From Craterostigma plantagineum (lineage: Eukaryota; Streptophyta; Magnoliopsida; Lamiales; Linderniaceae), in assembly GCA_027422505.1 (NCBI GenBank), contig JAPQWV010000369.1, positions 434,001 to 498,000 of the forward strand: 64,000 bases of DNA, in the 5' to 3' direction. Position 1 is the first letter of the stretch, and every line of letters begins with the position of its first letter. The position numbers were made by a program, and so were the translations under genes. Shown piece after piece: positions 10,791 to 22,302 of this stretch. The notes under the pieces are model-generated. The model made no database searches. It was not told where the DNA came from and saw only the letters and a program-made list of their open reading frames with translations.

Positions 10791-12802
10791 TGGATCATTG
10801 AGCTTCTTAGGGATCTTGCTTTGGAGAATCGCTGAGCACTCTCCTCTTAGGCAAACGGTGGAGACATGTTCGAGCTTCCTTCTGTTCGTCAGCAGATCCT
10901 TCAAGAACATGGCGAAGCTGGGCATCTGCATAATAGCTTCAACGAAAGGTAAGTTAATATGCAACTCTTTACACATACCCATGAATTTACCAAACTGCGC
11001 CTCGTTCTTGTCCTTCTTTAGTCGAGCCGGGTATGGGATCTTCGGCTGGTATGGCTTCACTGGTGGCCGCTGGATCTCCGTCACCTTTTCCTCCTCGGGC
11101 TCGTCCTTCTCCTTCTCAGCGTCGGCCTTCTCGACATCATCGGCCCTGATTTCTTCAACTTCGGGCTCGTCGTGGCTCTCAAAGTTGGCATTCTCCCTGG
11201 CCTTCTTTTTGGCGGGCACTTCTTGCAATTTTCGCCCATTCCTCAGCGTCACCGCCTTGCAGTACTCCTTAGGATTTGGCTCGGTGTAGCTTGGGAGCGA
11301 TCCCTGGGTACGCCCAGCCAACTACTTCGCCATCTGGCACATCTGCTGCTCTAGCTTTTTGAGCGAGGCATCTGTGTTCTGAGCACGCAAGTCGTTCGCC
11401 TCCATGTACTCCTCCATCTTCGTCATACGGCTCTCGTGGGCTGCGGTGGTGCTACTGAAATTCGTGAGGAGTGTCTTCATCATGTCCTTCATCTCCCTCA
11501 TGTCGTCGGATCCTCCCGCGGGCGCGTTCTGGTACTGTCGTGGTGGCCCTTGGCTCTGATGGTTCGGATTCCCGTACGCCAGGTTTGGATGTGCCCGGGG
11601 CTGGAAACTTCGCTGGCCGCCTTGATAATTTCCCATATAATCTACGTGTTCCAGCGGCTGCCCAAGTTGGCAATTTGAGGTCTCGTGGGCTGCGTCGCAA
11701 ATCCCGCATAATGGCACGTAAGGCGTGTGCTGTGTCGGTGTGGTGGTGGCCACGGCGTTCACGGGCTGAGTCTGCCCGGATTTGGGAAGCAATGCACCAA
11801 TCACCGTCTGCAACTGAGAGTTCGTCGAGGCGATTTGTTGCTGGAGCGCCTCGATCTTCGCGTTAGTGGCCGTCTCCTCGCTCACTCAAAATACGCCTGT
11901 CGTCTTCATCCTGGTATTGCCCCTCATGAAACTGTTCCTCGAGTAGTCCTCAATGAGGTTCCAAGCGTTGGTTGCGTTGAGCTTCACGAGTCCTCCTCCG
12001 GCGGCTCCGTCTAACATATGGACTGTCTGGTCATTGAGCCCCTCGTGAAATCGGTTGATCTGGGCTACCTTCGACATCCCGTGCTGTGGGCATCTCTTCA
12101 ATAATGCCTTGTAACGCTCCCACACCTCGTAAAGATTTTCAGACTCCTTCTGGTGGAATAAAGATATTTCTGTCTTCAATCGTAGCACCTTCGACAGTGG
12201 GAAGTAGTGGCCGATAAACGCGGCTCGCAGCTCCTCCCATGTAGTGATTGAGCGAGGTGGTAACAGCTCAAGCCAATCCTTGGCTCTGAACTTCAAAGAG
12301 CAAGGGAACAACATGAGCTTAATCGCGTCGCCCGGAACACCATTGATTTTGATGGTGTCGGTGACCGTCAGAAACGCCTTCAGATGGGAGTAAGGATCGT
12401 CATCGGGGTTGCCCTCGAACTGGGCCGTCTGAAAATCATCTGAAGCCAAGAATGCTTCAGTTCAAAATTGTTGTTCTCGATCGGCGGGATGACAATCGCC
12501 GATTCCGTACCGCCTAGTGCGGCATTCTTGAGGAGGTCCTGAAGCGATGGTTCCTCCTCTGGAATGTTGTGGACGGGCACTCGGTGGTCCGCCATGTCTA
12601 CTTCTGTGTTGGGACTATCTACGGTTGTCTCTATACGTGAATTTTGGATGGATTCCTGCGAACTATCCTCTGAATAACAGACTAACGGATCCTGAGAGCT
12701 GGTGGATGCTCCTTCGGTATCGTACTTCAGTATCCTTCGTAACTTCCGCTCGAAATCCGGGTCTGCGTCAACGATGGGACCCGATGGATGGCTTCGAGTC
12801 AT
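10791..12802 (-). pseudogene. Gag (Athila-like)
   Basis: Capsid polyprotein region. From the start: an acidic N-terminus (MTRSHPSGPIVDADPDFE at 12802), MADHRVPVH, the Retrotrans_gag core (PDDDPYSHLKAFL, LKFRAKDWLEL, AFIGHYFPLSKV, ENLYEVWERYKALLK), a CX2CX3HX4C knuckle (CGICDAAHETSNC near 11705) and a Gln/Pro-rich stretch. Last comes an acidic-basic C-terminus with one KPYQPKIPYPA motif and GKFMGMCKELHINLPF. Damage: frameshift near 12440, TGA at 11888-11886 and TAG at 11324-11322. The other gag copies in the window carry two KPYQPKI motifs rather than one. Confidence 0.9.
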
Positions 12803-13008
12803 TCACCGTTGAATCGTACCTTCAATGAGTGAGAAATAAAGATTAGCGAAAAAGTAAACAAATACGCCGAATAAAAATACGAAATCAATAACGACGCAGG
12901 AAAACAACTAATGCAAGTAACACAAATAACGCAAGTAGTAAAAACAAAGAAAACGTCGACGTCACAGTGGCTAAAGTACCGAACTACGGTGTTCCTAATA
13001 TCAATTTA
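12803..13008 (-). other. 5' leader of Athila-like element
   Basis: AT-rich, non-coding stretch between primer-binding site and gag, with the same block next to the primer site as at 2210-2240. Confidence 0.6.
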
Positions 13009-13027
13009 TTCCCCGGCAACGGTGCCA
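13009..13027 (-). promoter_or_regulatory. Primer-binding site, tRNA-Asp type, one mismatch
   Basis: Minus-strand TGGCACCGTTGCCGGGGAA differs by one base (C to T on the plus strand) from the site at 2241-2259. Confidence 0.88.
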
Positions 13028-13033
13028 AAAACT

Positions 13034-14410
13034 TTATCGACACGTGGTGTGTGAATGAGAAGCACGACAAGTAATAATTAAAACGAATACTAAATTACTA
13101 TCATCGACGTGCGATAGGCAGTGGACCTATCGTTTGTAGTGCAGTAAAGTGAGTAAACGAGTATCGAACACGAGGAATAAATCAAGTACTAGTAGTGACC
13201 TATCGACTCGATATTTAGCCTAAACAAAATACGCAGATTGTTTTATGACTTAACCCAACAGATTACTTCTAACTAAACTAGAGATTCAAATAGCACGCTT
13301 AAAACTGATACGAAGCTTCAGATAATAAAGATGTGCTCGGGATTCGAATCCCGCGAGGTGTTATCGACTAAGACAATAAAATCGTTCCTACGTGATCTTG
13401 ACTAAATCGCAGTAATTTCCTACCCGCTCGCGAATTTGCTATCGCCCTAAATGCTCGCGGGGATCTAAAATTCAATAATTACTAACGGCGAGGATCGAGT
13501 ATTTGCTTTCGCCCTATACTCGAATCCTATCTTCTATGAACGGCCTAAACGTTATTTAGCTGTCGCCCTAAACGTTTTTCCACACGATCACTTCAACACA
13601 TAGACATATTAAAGCGACGAAACATATTCATAGAACGATAAATAGTAAAAAACACAAAGTCACGATAATATACGTCTCAAGTACGACTAATCCTAGCGTT
13701 CATCTAATCCCAAATACACGGGGAAATTAGCTACTCATAATAGACGAGATAACAACGAAGATTGTAGAGAACAGAGAAGAAGAATACTGGCGAATTATCG
13801 ATGCTTGCCTTATAAATCTTCGTTCTCTGATCAATTGGGCGTGATTGCGTCGTTGCTCCATCTCTTGCGCTCCGGGATGTAATTTTTTGTTCTTTTCGCC
13901 CTAAATTCGTCCCTAGATGGTTTGGATTTGATCTCTGGAAAGTTGTGTCTTTTTCTGGGTCGAATTTGGGCTTTTTATACTGATTCCCGTGTTGGTCACG
14001 GCCTGGGACATGGGCCGTCACGGCCGTGATCAACATCGCTCGCGTCTCGCTACTTTCTGCCCTTGGTCACGGCCAAGTGCATTGCACGTCACGGCCGTGA
14101 CCATCATCAGCGCCATCCTCTGCCTCGCGTCACGGCCACGTGCATTGCACGTCACGGCCGTGACCGTCATTAGTCTCGCTCTCTGTCCCTCGTCACGGCC
14201 GTGACGCGTAATGCGTCTGGCCGTGACCGAGGGCAGTGTTGCCCTTTTCGCGTCGTTTTGCCTCGTTTTCGCTCCTTTTCGCCCGAAACTCGTCCTAAGC
14301 TCCTTCAACAATAAAAAAGTGTAAATATATCGAATAAATGCATAAATTGATTAAAGCTCTATCATACCCCGAATAAATACTACGATAAACGCATTGAAAT
14401 GCGTTTATCA
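13034..14410 (-). repeat. Athila-like 5' LTR (1,377 bp)
   Basis: Minus strand runs from TGATAAACGC at 14410 to CGTGTCGATAA at 13034; the terminal CA has mutated to AA. It is colinear with the LTR at 2266-3796. Beyond 14410 lies the leader of a plus-strand copia element. No matching target duplication is available because the other end of the mosaic is outside the window. Confidence 0.92.
13972..14230 (-). promoter_or_regulatory. U3 palindrome array and TATA box
   Basis: Four units at about 13995-14030, 14066-14101, 14130-14163 and 14191-14226, spaced about 66 bp, precede minus-strand TATAAAAAG (13979-13971) by about 15 bp. The middle units also contain GTGCATTGCAC, a second small palindrome. 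The fourth is rearranged so that GTCACGGCCGTGAC comes first. Confidence 0.65.
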
Positions 14411-14899
14411 AAAACCCTCGCCTTTGCGTGAACGGGTTTGGATGCAATTATGAGTTGCCTCTCACCGAGCACTCATCACCCTCTAATAAAGAGTTATCCT
14501 ACGGGGGATGAAGTTCACGGAAAAGTGGAAGGTGAGCAGGACATTGATAGGTGGTACTTGGACAGTCAATCTCAATATGACCAGAGTTACGGCTGAGGGA
14601 CCCTGGCTGAGACGAAGATGTTGAATCTTCTGTGTGAAAGAAACGTGTGGGGCACGACCTCGGCTAACCAAACGAGCCAATAAGCTGTTAAGTTGAGGCT
14701 AGTTTGTAGTAGCACGGGGAACTCAACGCCACTATGAAACCACTCAACAAGGTTTCCGAAATGCCTAGCGGGAGAAAGGGTTTCGAGAAAAATAGTGGGA
14801 GTCAGACAAAAATTTGAAGTCCTAATTTGGTCTGATTAAACACTACAAATCCTAACTATCTATTTATTTCTGCACTTTATTTTCTTCGATATAGTTACG
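14411..14899 (+). other. Leader of copia element 1
   Basis: Non-coding. It shares GAGAAAAATAGTGGGAGTCA and neighbouring sequence with the leader of copia element 2 on the other strand (about 26040-26130). Confidence 0.7.
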
Positions 14900-15895
14900 A
14901 TGACAAACCCATTAATTACACTCTTGGAGAAACATTGTTTGGTGGGACCGAACTATGTAGACTGGCTCAGAAATTTGAGGATCGTCCTCAAATTAGCAAA
15001 ACTGGATTATGTCTGGGACATTAAGGAGCCAAAATGGCCCACAACTGAATCCACTAATGAGGAGATTGTACTCCATGATAAGTGGGTTGAAGATTTAGCG
15101 AAGGTGCATGTCTACATGCTTGTTGCGACTTCTACGTCCAAGGGATGGACGAATAAGTCGAACAAGACAGGCGTGACCAAGGGTAGAATCGACAAGAAGA
15201 CGAAGACCACCAAGGTCGAAAGGTCGGGCGCAAAGCCCACGGATAAGTGCCTCCTTTGCCAGCAGCTGCGCCATTGGAAGCATGAATGTCCGAAGCTGGA
15301 GGCGTCTGATGCCTCAGGAAAACAATTATTTTTTGAAGTTAATTGTTCTGTGTATTCTACTTCATGGATACTTGACTCAGGGGCTAGTTCCCACATTTGT
15401 GTTTTGAACCATGGTCTAGAATGAAGTAGGAAGCTTCGAGCTGGCGCAATCTTGATCAACGTAGGTAGTGGACATAGTGTACCAGCTACACACATGGGAT
15501 CGATGACCTTAGTCTTATCGTCATTACATTGTTTAGAACTTTCCGACGTTTTTATTTTCCCCAAGGGGCTTAAAAACAATATTTCGATTCCTGTTTCGAG
15601 CAGACTGTGTTATGAATTTCGATTCATTGATAATGTTTGCCATATTTATTTTAGAAATGAAAATGTTGGAAGTGCGACGTTAATAAATGGTTTATATTAC
15701 GTCAACTTAAAAGACAATGTTAAAGCTGTAAATGCAATCACCAAATCATCGACTGGGTCGAACGATCGATACATGTGGCACTTACGACTAGGTCACGCAG
15801 CAGAAGCAAAGACTGAATAGATGGAAAAGGACGGTCTGATTAGCATAGTGCGAACATGCCCGATTTCTACCGGTCAGTCTTGCATCTTAGGCTAA
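14900..15895 (+). pseudogene. Copia gag and protease
   Basis: The frame starts MTNPLITLLEKHCLVGPNYVDW at 14900. Gag is shortened: the end of the early part (VHVYMLVAT) is fused to the nucleocapsid region, which keeps a CX2CX4HX4C knuckle (CLLCQQLRHWKHEC, 15247-15288). Protease motif WILDSGASSHIC at about 15366-15400. Stops at 15422-15424, 15818-15820 and 15893-15895 interrupt the same frame. The integrase zinc region begins in WHLRLGHAAE near 15775. Confidence 0.88.
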
Positions 15896-16480
15896 ATGAC
15901 CAAGTCGCCCTTCACAGGGACTTTCACTAGGGCCACGGAAGTGTTGGGTTTGATTCACACTGACGCATGCGGCGCATTTAAAGTAACGGCCCGAGGTAAT
16001 TGCCGCTACTTCATAACGTTCACCGACGATTTCTCCCGCTACGGGAATGTCTATTTGATGAGACAAATGTCCGAAGCTCTTGAAATGTTCAAAGAGTATA
16101 AAGCATCAGTGGAGAAGCAAACTGGCAAGTTCATTAAAGCCGCTCGGTCAGATCGAGGCGGTGAATATATGGGCCTTGAGTTTGATGCATTTCTTAGAGA
16201 AAATGGCATCATCATACAGTTTTCCCCGCCAGGCACGCCGCAATTGAATGGCATGGCCGAACAGAGAAACCAAATGCTTTTAGATATGGTTCGATCGATG
16301 ACGAGTTACACAGATCTCCCCATTTCGTTGTGGGGATATGCCATAGAAACAGCGGCCCATATCCTTAACAGGATACCTACCCGCTCTGCCGACAAGATTC
16401 CTTACGAGGCTTGGCATAATCGTAAGGCGAGTCTGAATCACATCAGTGTCTGGGGTTGCCCTGCATTTGTGAAAAGTTGA
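15896..16480 (+). pseudogene. Copia integrase core
   Basis: In the same frame as gag. D,D-E motifs: LIHTDACGAFKV and FTDDFSRYGNVYLM, RSDRGGEYMG, NGMAEQRNQMLLDMV, then LNHISVWGCPAFVK. The catalytic acids look intact. The frame is lost near 16475, where RT continues in another frame. Confidence 0.9.
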
Positions 16481-17888
16481 TGGCAACCAAGCTTGAATCA
16501 AGATCATTAATGACAAGATTCGTCGGATATCCCGAGGACTCAATGGGGTATTGCTTCTTCGTCCCAGATGAACACAAGGTGTTTGTCGCTTTACGCGCTA
16601 CTTTCTTGGAGGAAGAATTCGTAGGCGAAGGCGGTAAAGGACGAGAAATATCTCTAAGAGAGTTAGAGGACGAATCGACTCCTATTCCAGAGTCGTTGGA
16701 CGACGTTCTAGAAAACCCGGCTCAACCGCAATTGCGTAGGTCAAGTAGGATATCTTATATGCCTGAGAGATATGGTATGGTACACATCGAGCATGGGGAT
16801 CCTGCGACTGAGGGATGCGTCGGGGACGATCCCGTCACCTACGACCAGGCAATTGCTGGTACGGACTCCCTCAAGTGGCTTGAGGCTATGCCGGCCGAAA
16901 TGGACTCGATGCACGCAAAGGAGGTTTGGACTCTCGTAGACCTGCCTAATGGTTTTAGACCAATTGGCAATAAATGGATCTACAAGAAAAAAATTGGATC
17001 TGATGGACAGGTGGAGACGTACAAGGCTAGGGTTGTAGCGAAAGGGTATAGTCAGAAAGAGGGAATTGACTATGATGAAACCTTCTCACCTGTCACAATG
17101 ACAAAGTCCATTCGAATCATGCTTGCGATAGCAGCACACTATGACTATGAGATCTGGCAGATGGACGTAAAGACTGCTTTCCTGAATGGATTCCTCCAGG
17201 AAGAAATCTATATGGAGCAGCCCAAGGTTTTACGTTAGAAGCAGATGCTAGAAAAGTGTGCAAACTGAATCGGTCCATTTATGGGCTGAAACAGGCCTAA
17301 AAGGAGTTGGAATCTTCGGTTCGATGAAGTAGTTAAGAACTACGGATTAATAAAGAATAAAGACGAGCCCTGTGTTTACAGAAAGGCCAGTGTGAGTAAG
17401 GTGTCGTTTCTAGTATGTACGTAAATGATATCATATTGACAGGAAACGACATTGGGATGCTCCTAGAGATTAAAGCTTGCCTTTCAAACAAATTCTCTAT
17501 GAAAGACCTCGGAGAAGCGACCTATATTCTAGGAATTCGCCTATTTAGAGATAGGGCGAAAAGGTCAATAGGCTTGTCCCAGGCCCTTTACTTAGATAAA
17601 GTCCTTAAAAGGTTTAAAATGGATGAGTCTAAGAAAGGGTTCCTACCTATGAGGCACGGGATTCATCTCTCAAAGGCTATGTCTCCTCAGAATAAGGTAC
17701 AAAGACAAGAGATGAGTGGAGTCCCCTACGCTTCAGCTGTGGGTAGCCTGATGTACGCGATGCTTTGCACACGACCAGACATAGCCTATGTTGTGGGCGT
17801 ATTGAGTAAGTTTCAGGCTAATCCTGGTAAGGAACATTGGGCGGCAGTAAAGACAGTTCTGAAGTACTTAGACAGACTGAGGACTTGA
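16456..17888 (+). pseudogene. Copia reverse transcriptase
   Basis: Spans the hinge (LVGY/FVGYPEDSMGY, SSRISYMPERYG) and [52 protein letters not shown] at 17236-17238 and a frame change precede the active site, which reads YVNDII at about 17415-17430 instead of the usual YVDD; Asp to Asn should kill polymerase activity. The later motifs CTRPDIAYVVGVLSKF are intact. Confidence 0.9.
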
Positions 17889-18373
17889 TACTGATTTATG
17901 GCACAGGAGAATTGGAAGTAAATGGATATACAGATTCGGACTTCCAATCAGATGTGGATGACCGAAAGTCTACTTCGGGTTTTGTCTTTGCGCTCAATGG
18001 TGGGGCAGTGTATTGGAAAAGTTCCAAGCAAAGCACGACTGCAGATTCCACCACTGAGGCAGAGTATATCGCAGCTTCAGAAGCTGCCAAGGATGGTGTT
18101 TGGATACGCAAGTTTCTGGAGGAACTACAGGTGGTACCTAGCATCGTGGATCGCCCACTGCCATTGTGGTGTGACAACACCGGGGCTATTGCACAAGCTA
18201 AGGAACCACGTGCTCACAGTAAATCCAAACACATAGAGAGGAAATACCACGTGCTGCGTGGGTTTGTTGAAAATGGCTCAATAGCCATGCAGAAAATTGC
18301 CTATGTAGAGAATGCAGCGGACCCGTTCACGAAGCCACTACCACAGGCAGTGCTCGATCGATACCTCGATTGA
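17837..18373 (+). pseudogene. Copia RNase H
   Basis: Frame offset from RT, overlapping its end. Motifs: GYTDSDFQSDVDDRKSTSGF, STTEAEYIAASEAAKDGVWI, LWCDNTGAIAQAK, RSKHIERKYHVLR-type sequence and NAADPFTKPLP. It ends with a stop at 18371-18373, close to the polypurine tract. Confidence 0.9.
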
Positions 18374-18404
18374 ATGTGGTTAAGATATGATAACATGTGG
18401 CATT

Positions 18405-18420
18405 AGTGCAAGTGAGAGAT
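18405..18420 (+). promoter_or_regulatory. Copia polypurine tract
   Basis: GTGCAAGTGAGAGAT immediately before TGTTGAGG, the LTR start. Confidence 0.75.
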
Positions 18421-20459
18421 TGTTGAGGTATATGCCCTAGATGCCGTACGAGGACTGGGAGTACGAGGGCAATTTGCTAATGTGTAGTGTTTAGTGATGT
18501 AATTTGATTACTTCTATTAATGGAATGACTTTATTTATCATTAATTAATTATTGGATGAATAAATTAAAAGGAAAATTATTAATTAGTCTAATGATTTCA
18601 CCTTGCAGTCTGGGTGGATAAGACAAATTAATAAAACCCAAATATTGGCAGTTCAGTTACTGATTCTGTGGGGACAGAGAGGGGCACCAGTAAGCTGAGA
18701 TACTGCAATTTTAAAATAGTCCACAAGTCTAAGTCTCCAGTAGGGTGATTGGAATGACACGTACGACTTGTTTGTCGATGGATCCAATATAGTTGTGCCA
18801 ACCGTTCACTTGGGAAGTGGGAGCTCATGACAATGATACAAGATGAATCAGGGGATTATCTGTATTTGGACACTGACTCGTAATCGAACGATCACACGCT
18901 TGGATTGTCCTATATCGAACGATTGATTGTAGTAGTATGCGTGAACCTTAGATCGAAAGGGTTAACTTGGGGTTGATCTTGAGGTCTTGACTTGTCACTA
19001 GTTTGCTAGGCCCGTCTTGCCGGTGGCATGGGTCAGCGGCAAAATGCGGTCTTGACTTTTCGATGTTATTGCCGGATGAACCGCGGAGCGGGATTTACGG
19101 TCTCGATTAAATTCGAGGTTAACGTCCTATGGCAAGTTTAATGTGCGGGAATTTATCCAAGTCTCTGGCCAGAGCATATAACTGACTCATGATAGTCGTA
19201 GAGTGCAGTTTCAGAACTTTCACCGACATAAACGACATAGAGTCGAGTTCTGTAAGTTTGACTATGCGTGACTTTCACTCGACCGGGACAAACGTAAAGG
19301 GTTTATACGTATGACGAAAATCTATAGTCGGTTCGTGGATTATGATTAGATCAATTTCGTACTCAACTTGGGATCTGTTCGGTACTACGGGGCTGGCTAG
19401 GTGAATACCGAACTCCTAGATACCTCCTGGGCCGGTTGAGACGAACCAAGAGAGTCGGGCTTAAAAAGGGCAACCGATACAACGTCTTCATTAGAGAGAG
19501 ACAAGGGTAGGTCCTAGATTGTGACATTAGGGTTTGGGGCTTGGCCAAGGCCTTGATCGGTCGAAAATACTAAGTTTGACTAGTGAGGGGTAAAATGGTC
19601 TTTTCACCTCACGGTATATTTTTGAATAAAATATTTGACATTGAATATTTAGTATATGATTTAAATTAGATTTAGATATTTATTATTTTCTTAGAGAAAT
19701 AATATTAGATAATGTATATCGAATATGAATATAAGTTTCAAATTTTTATTAGATAAAATTTCAAAAATTATTAAATATATTTATATTGGATATTATATAT
19801 TTAAAATATACTAAATATGGTATTTTAACTAATTAAGGTATTGGAAATTTAATTAATTAAATATAAAGTTTGAATTTTGAATTCATTACTTGGTAAAACG
19901 ATGACTTGGTAAAAGGGGAGGTTTGAGGATTTTTCTCCACCACCTTAACCTATTTTTGGCTAATCCTAAGAGGTATAAAGAAGGATTTTTGAGATCCTAA
20001 AGTTGGTGGAAGCTAAATTTTTTAAATACAAGCAAAAGAGAGTAAAACCTAAGAGTTTTCTCCTCTCACCACTTTCTCTCTCGCACTCTCTCTCTCGGGG
20101 GCAGCAAGCAGTTCGTTCTTGGTCTAGCCGCACATGAAAGAATAGATGCGATGTTAGTAAGGTACCGGAGTGACGATCTTGCGCAAAGAAGGCATCTAGT
20201 TCGTGTGTTTTTGGCGTAGGAGAGGGGCACTACGCCTCGGGGATTCGAAGCTAGCCATCGTTAAGAGATTTCAACAAGGTATCATGGCTGACCTCTTATC
20301 TCTTTATGTCAATACGTTCTCGTGTTTGTAGCCGAGCGATCTTGGATAGGCAGGAAACCCCGTAAGATTTTAAAATTCCGCCCTTCTAGGAACGTGGGCC
20401 CAGGGACCCTCGGGGATTCCCAATAGTGGCATCTCCGAGAGACACCGGGTAACCCAACA
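18421..20459 (+). repeat. Copia element 1 3' LTR (2,039 bp)
   Basis: Starts TGTTGAGGTATATGCCC, ends GGGTAACCCAACA. It aligns in reverse with 20541-22288; for example the terminal GACACCGGGTAACCCAACA block is shared. The stretch 19600-19880 is very AT-rich. Around 20040-20100 there is a CT-rich, leader-like region. Confidence 0.85.
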
Positions 20460-20540
20460 TCTCAGTAGGACCACGACACCCTCGAGGACCTCTGCAGCTG
20501 ACATCATGACTGGCAGAGGCTGCGCGTCCGGTGGCGACGA
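20460..20540. other. 81-bp spacer between inverted copia LTRs
   Basis: Unrelated sequence separating two identical LTR ends facing each other (AACCCAACA at 20451-20459, TGTTGGGTT at 20541-20549). Confidence 0.8.
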
Positions 20541-22288
20541 TGTTGGGTTACCCGGTGTCTCCTGGAGATGCCACGTCCCCGGGTATGGTGCGGAATAAAA
20601 ATTTTCCGGGTTCCCCGATTGCCCTCGTTGCTCGATCAGAATAGTAACAGATAAACACGTAATAGGGCGAGTCAAGCCCGTAGATAATTACCAGTTGAAG
20701 CGAGTTACAGCTCCTCGTCCTTTCCTTCAACACCACGTCGATGGTGGTGGATGGCACTAGATCGCCACGCTGACCTCGTAGTGTACCACGGAGTCAATTA
20801 TCTGAAGATGGCCAGAGAGAAATGATCCGTTGCGTGGAAAAAAAGTGTGTGCGTTCGGTATGTGTTTTTGTGCCTTGTTATGGACGAAATTCTTCCACTA
20901 TGGAGCACGAAATTTCTCTTAAAAATATGAAATAGGGCTACCATATTTATACTAAGCTAGATTAAAAAATTCCAAGATCTTCTCAAGTTATGATTTTCAA
21001 TTTTTCCTCCTTAAGTCGAGAGATTCTTTTGGCATATCTTATTCTCTTCTGAATTCCGAATCCAAACATATGGAAACTAGCTATTATTAGAAACCAAGTT
21101 AAATACCAAGTTAAACTTAGTATCTTTAAATATGATATAAATCTTGAAATTTAAACCTAGATTAATTTCGAAATAAATAATATTCCAAATATATTATTTC
21201 CATAACTATATTTAATTTTCGAAATTACTTCCCAAGGTATAATTTGAAAATCAGCTTAGGGTTAGTTTCATACGAAGTCCGACTTCGGTCCATTAAACAG
21301 TCCGAGGGCCACTGAGGTGCGGCCCAACGGCCCATGCCCGTTAATGCCCAAAACACTTTCTCTCCTTATCAGTACACGTTGATGATCCTTTTAAGCCCGA
21401 CTCTCTAAGTTCGACTCAATCGGAAAGGGAGGAATCCAAGAGTCCAGTAGTTACCTAGCCAATCCTGGAGTACCAGACCGTAACCCGATTCGAGAGTGTA
21501 TTTCGACCCAGTCTTTATTCCAGAACCTCAGTATAGAAACCCTTCAGATGTGTCCCAATCGAGCGAGAGCCATGGTCTATGTCAAACTAACTGAACTCGA
21601 TTCTAGGATAAAACGGAGACGAGGCAAGTTACCAAACTACCCTCCATGTCTGACATGAGTTAGTTCAACTACCCTCCATGTCTGACCTGAGTTAGTTCAA
21701 TACCTTGACCCATGCAACAACAGATCGGGTCGAGGGGAACCAGTGACAATCGAGACTTCGAAGTCAACTCCGTCAAAGCCCCTTTCGGTCTAAGGTTCAC
21801 ATAGACTATTATAGTGTTGTCGTCGGTCATTGACACTCCTTGAGTAATAAGCCATGTTTGACCGTACGACCCATGAGTCAGTGTCCATGAAACGATTCAA
21901 TCCCTTGATTCGATTCGTATCACAACTCATGACCTTCGCTTCGAAGTGGGATATCGGACACGATAGGTCATCAACAAATAAGCCGTGATCGGTTATCCAG
22001 CACCCAACTGGAGCCTCGGGTTTACGAACTTTAAATGTTCGAGGTTAAGAGTCCACTGGTGTCTTCCTCTCTCGTGCCCATCGAGAACAGTGACTCAACT
22101 CTACACATTTGGATTTGTTCATTTACTGCTTTATCGGATGCTAAGTAACGACCTCATATATCAATAAACGAACAATGCCTTCCTATAAACACACGAAAAT
22201 ATTCTATTACATAAGAAGTCTAATGATAAAAAGCTAATGCGCTATACAATTCAATCCTGGTATAGTATTCGAGGGCATATTCCTAACA
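20541..22288 (-). repeat. Copia element 2 3' LTR (1,748 bp)
   Basis: Minus strand runs from TGTTAGGAATATGCCC at 22288 to GGGTAACCCAACA at 20541. The first 200 bases on the plus strand recur at 27677-27877. AT-rich around 20900-21240. At 21605-21710 an ACTACCCTCCATGTCTGAC block occurs twice in tandem. Confidence 0.88.
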
Positions 22289-22302
22289 ATCTTCCACTTG
22301 AA
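22289..22302 (-). promoter_or_regulatory. Copia polypurine tract
   Basis: Minus-strand CAAGTGGAAGAT lies directly before the LTR start. Confidence 0.75.

Larger units (their letters stand above)
7230..14410 (-). mobile_element. Athila-like element, nearly complete gag-pol with 5' LTR
   Basis: Minus-strand order: LTR 14410-13034, tRNA-Asp primer site 13027-13009, leader, gag, protease, RT, RNase H, integrase. The 3' untranslated region and 3' LTR are lost, because 7229/7230 is a junction to another copy. Defects are few: in-frame stops in gag, one stop between RNase H and integrase, and frameshifts around gag/protease and at the integrase C-terminus. It is the only copy here with all pol domains, so it represents the autonomous type. 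An env-like ORF is not present. Confidence 0.92.
14411..20459 (+). mobile_element. Ty1/copia element 1, 5' truncated, with 3' LTR
   Basis: Plus-strand copia order (gag, protease, integrase, RT, RNase H), purine tract and LTR at 18421-20459. The 5' LTR and primer site are absent; leader sequence begins directly at the Athila LTR edge (14411). A second copy of this family lies inverted at 20541-27877. Not mobile on its own, because of stops, frameshifts and an altered RT active site. Confidence 0.92.

Noticed and set aside
20270..20300. AAGGTATCATGGC taken as a primer-binding site after an LTR
   Set aside because: It differs from TGGTATCAGAGC, and LTR sequence continues to 20459, where it meets the inverted partner, so this is inside the LTR.
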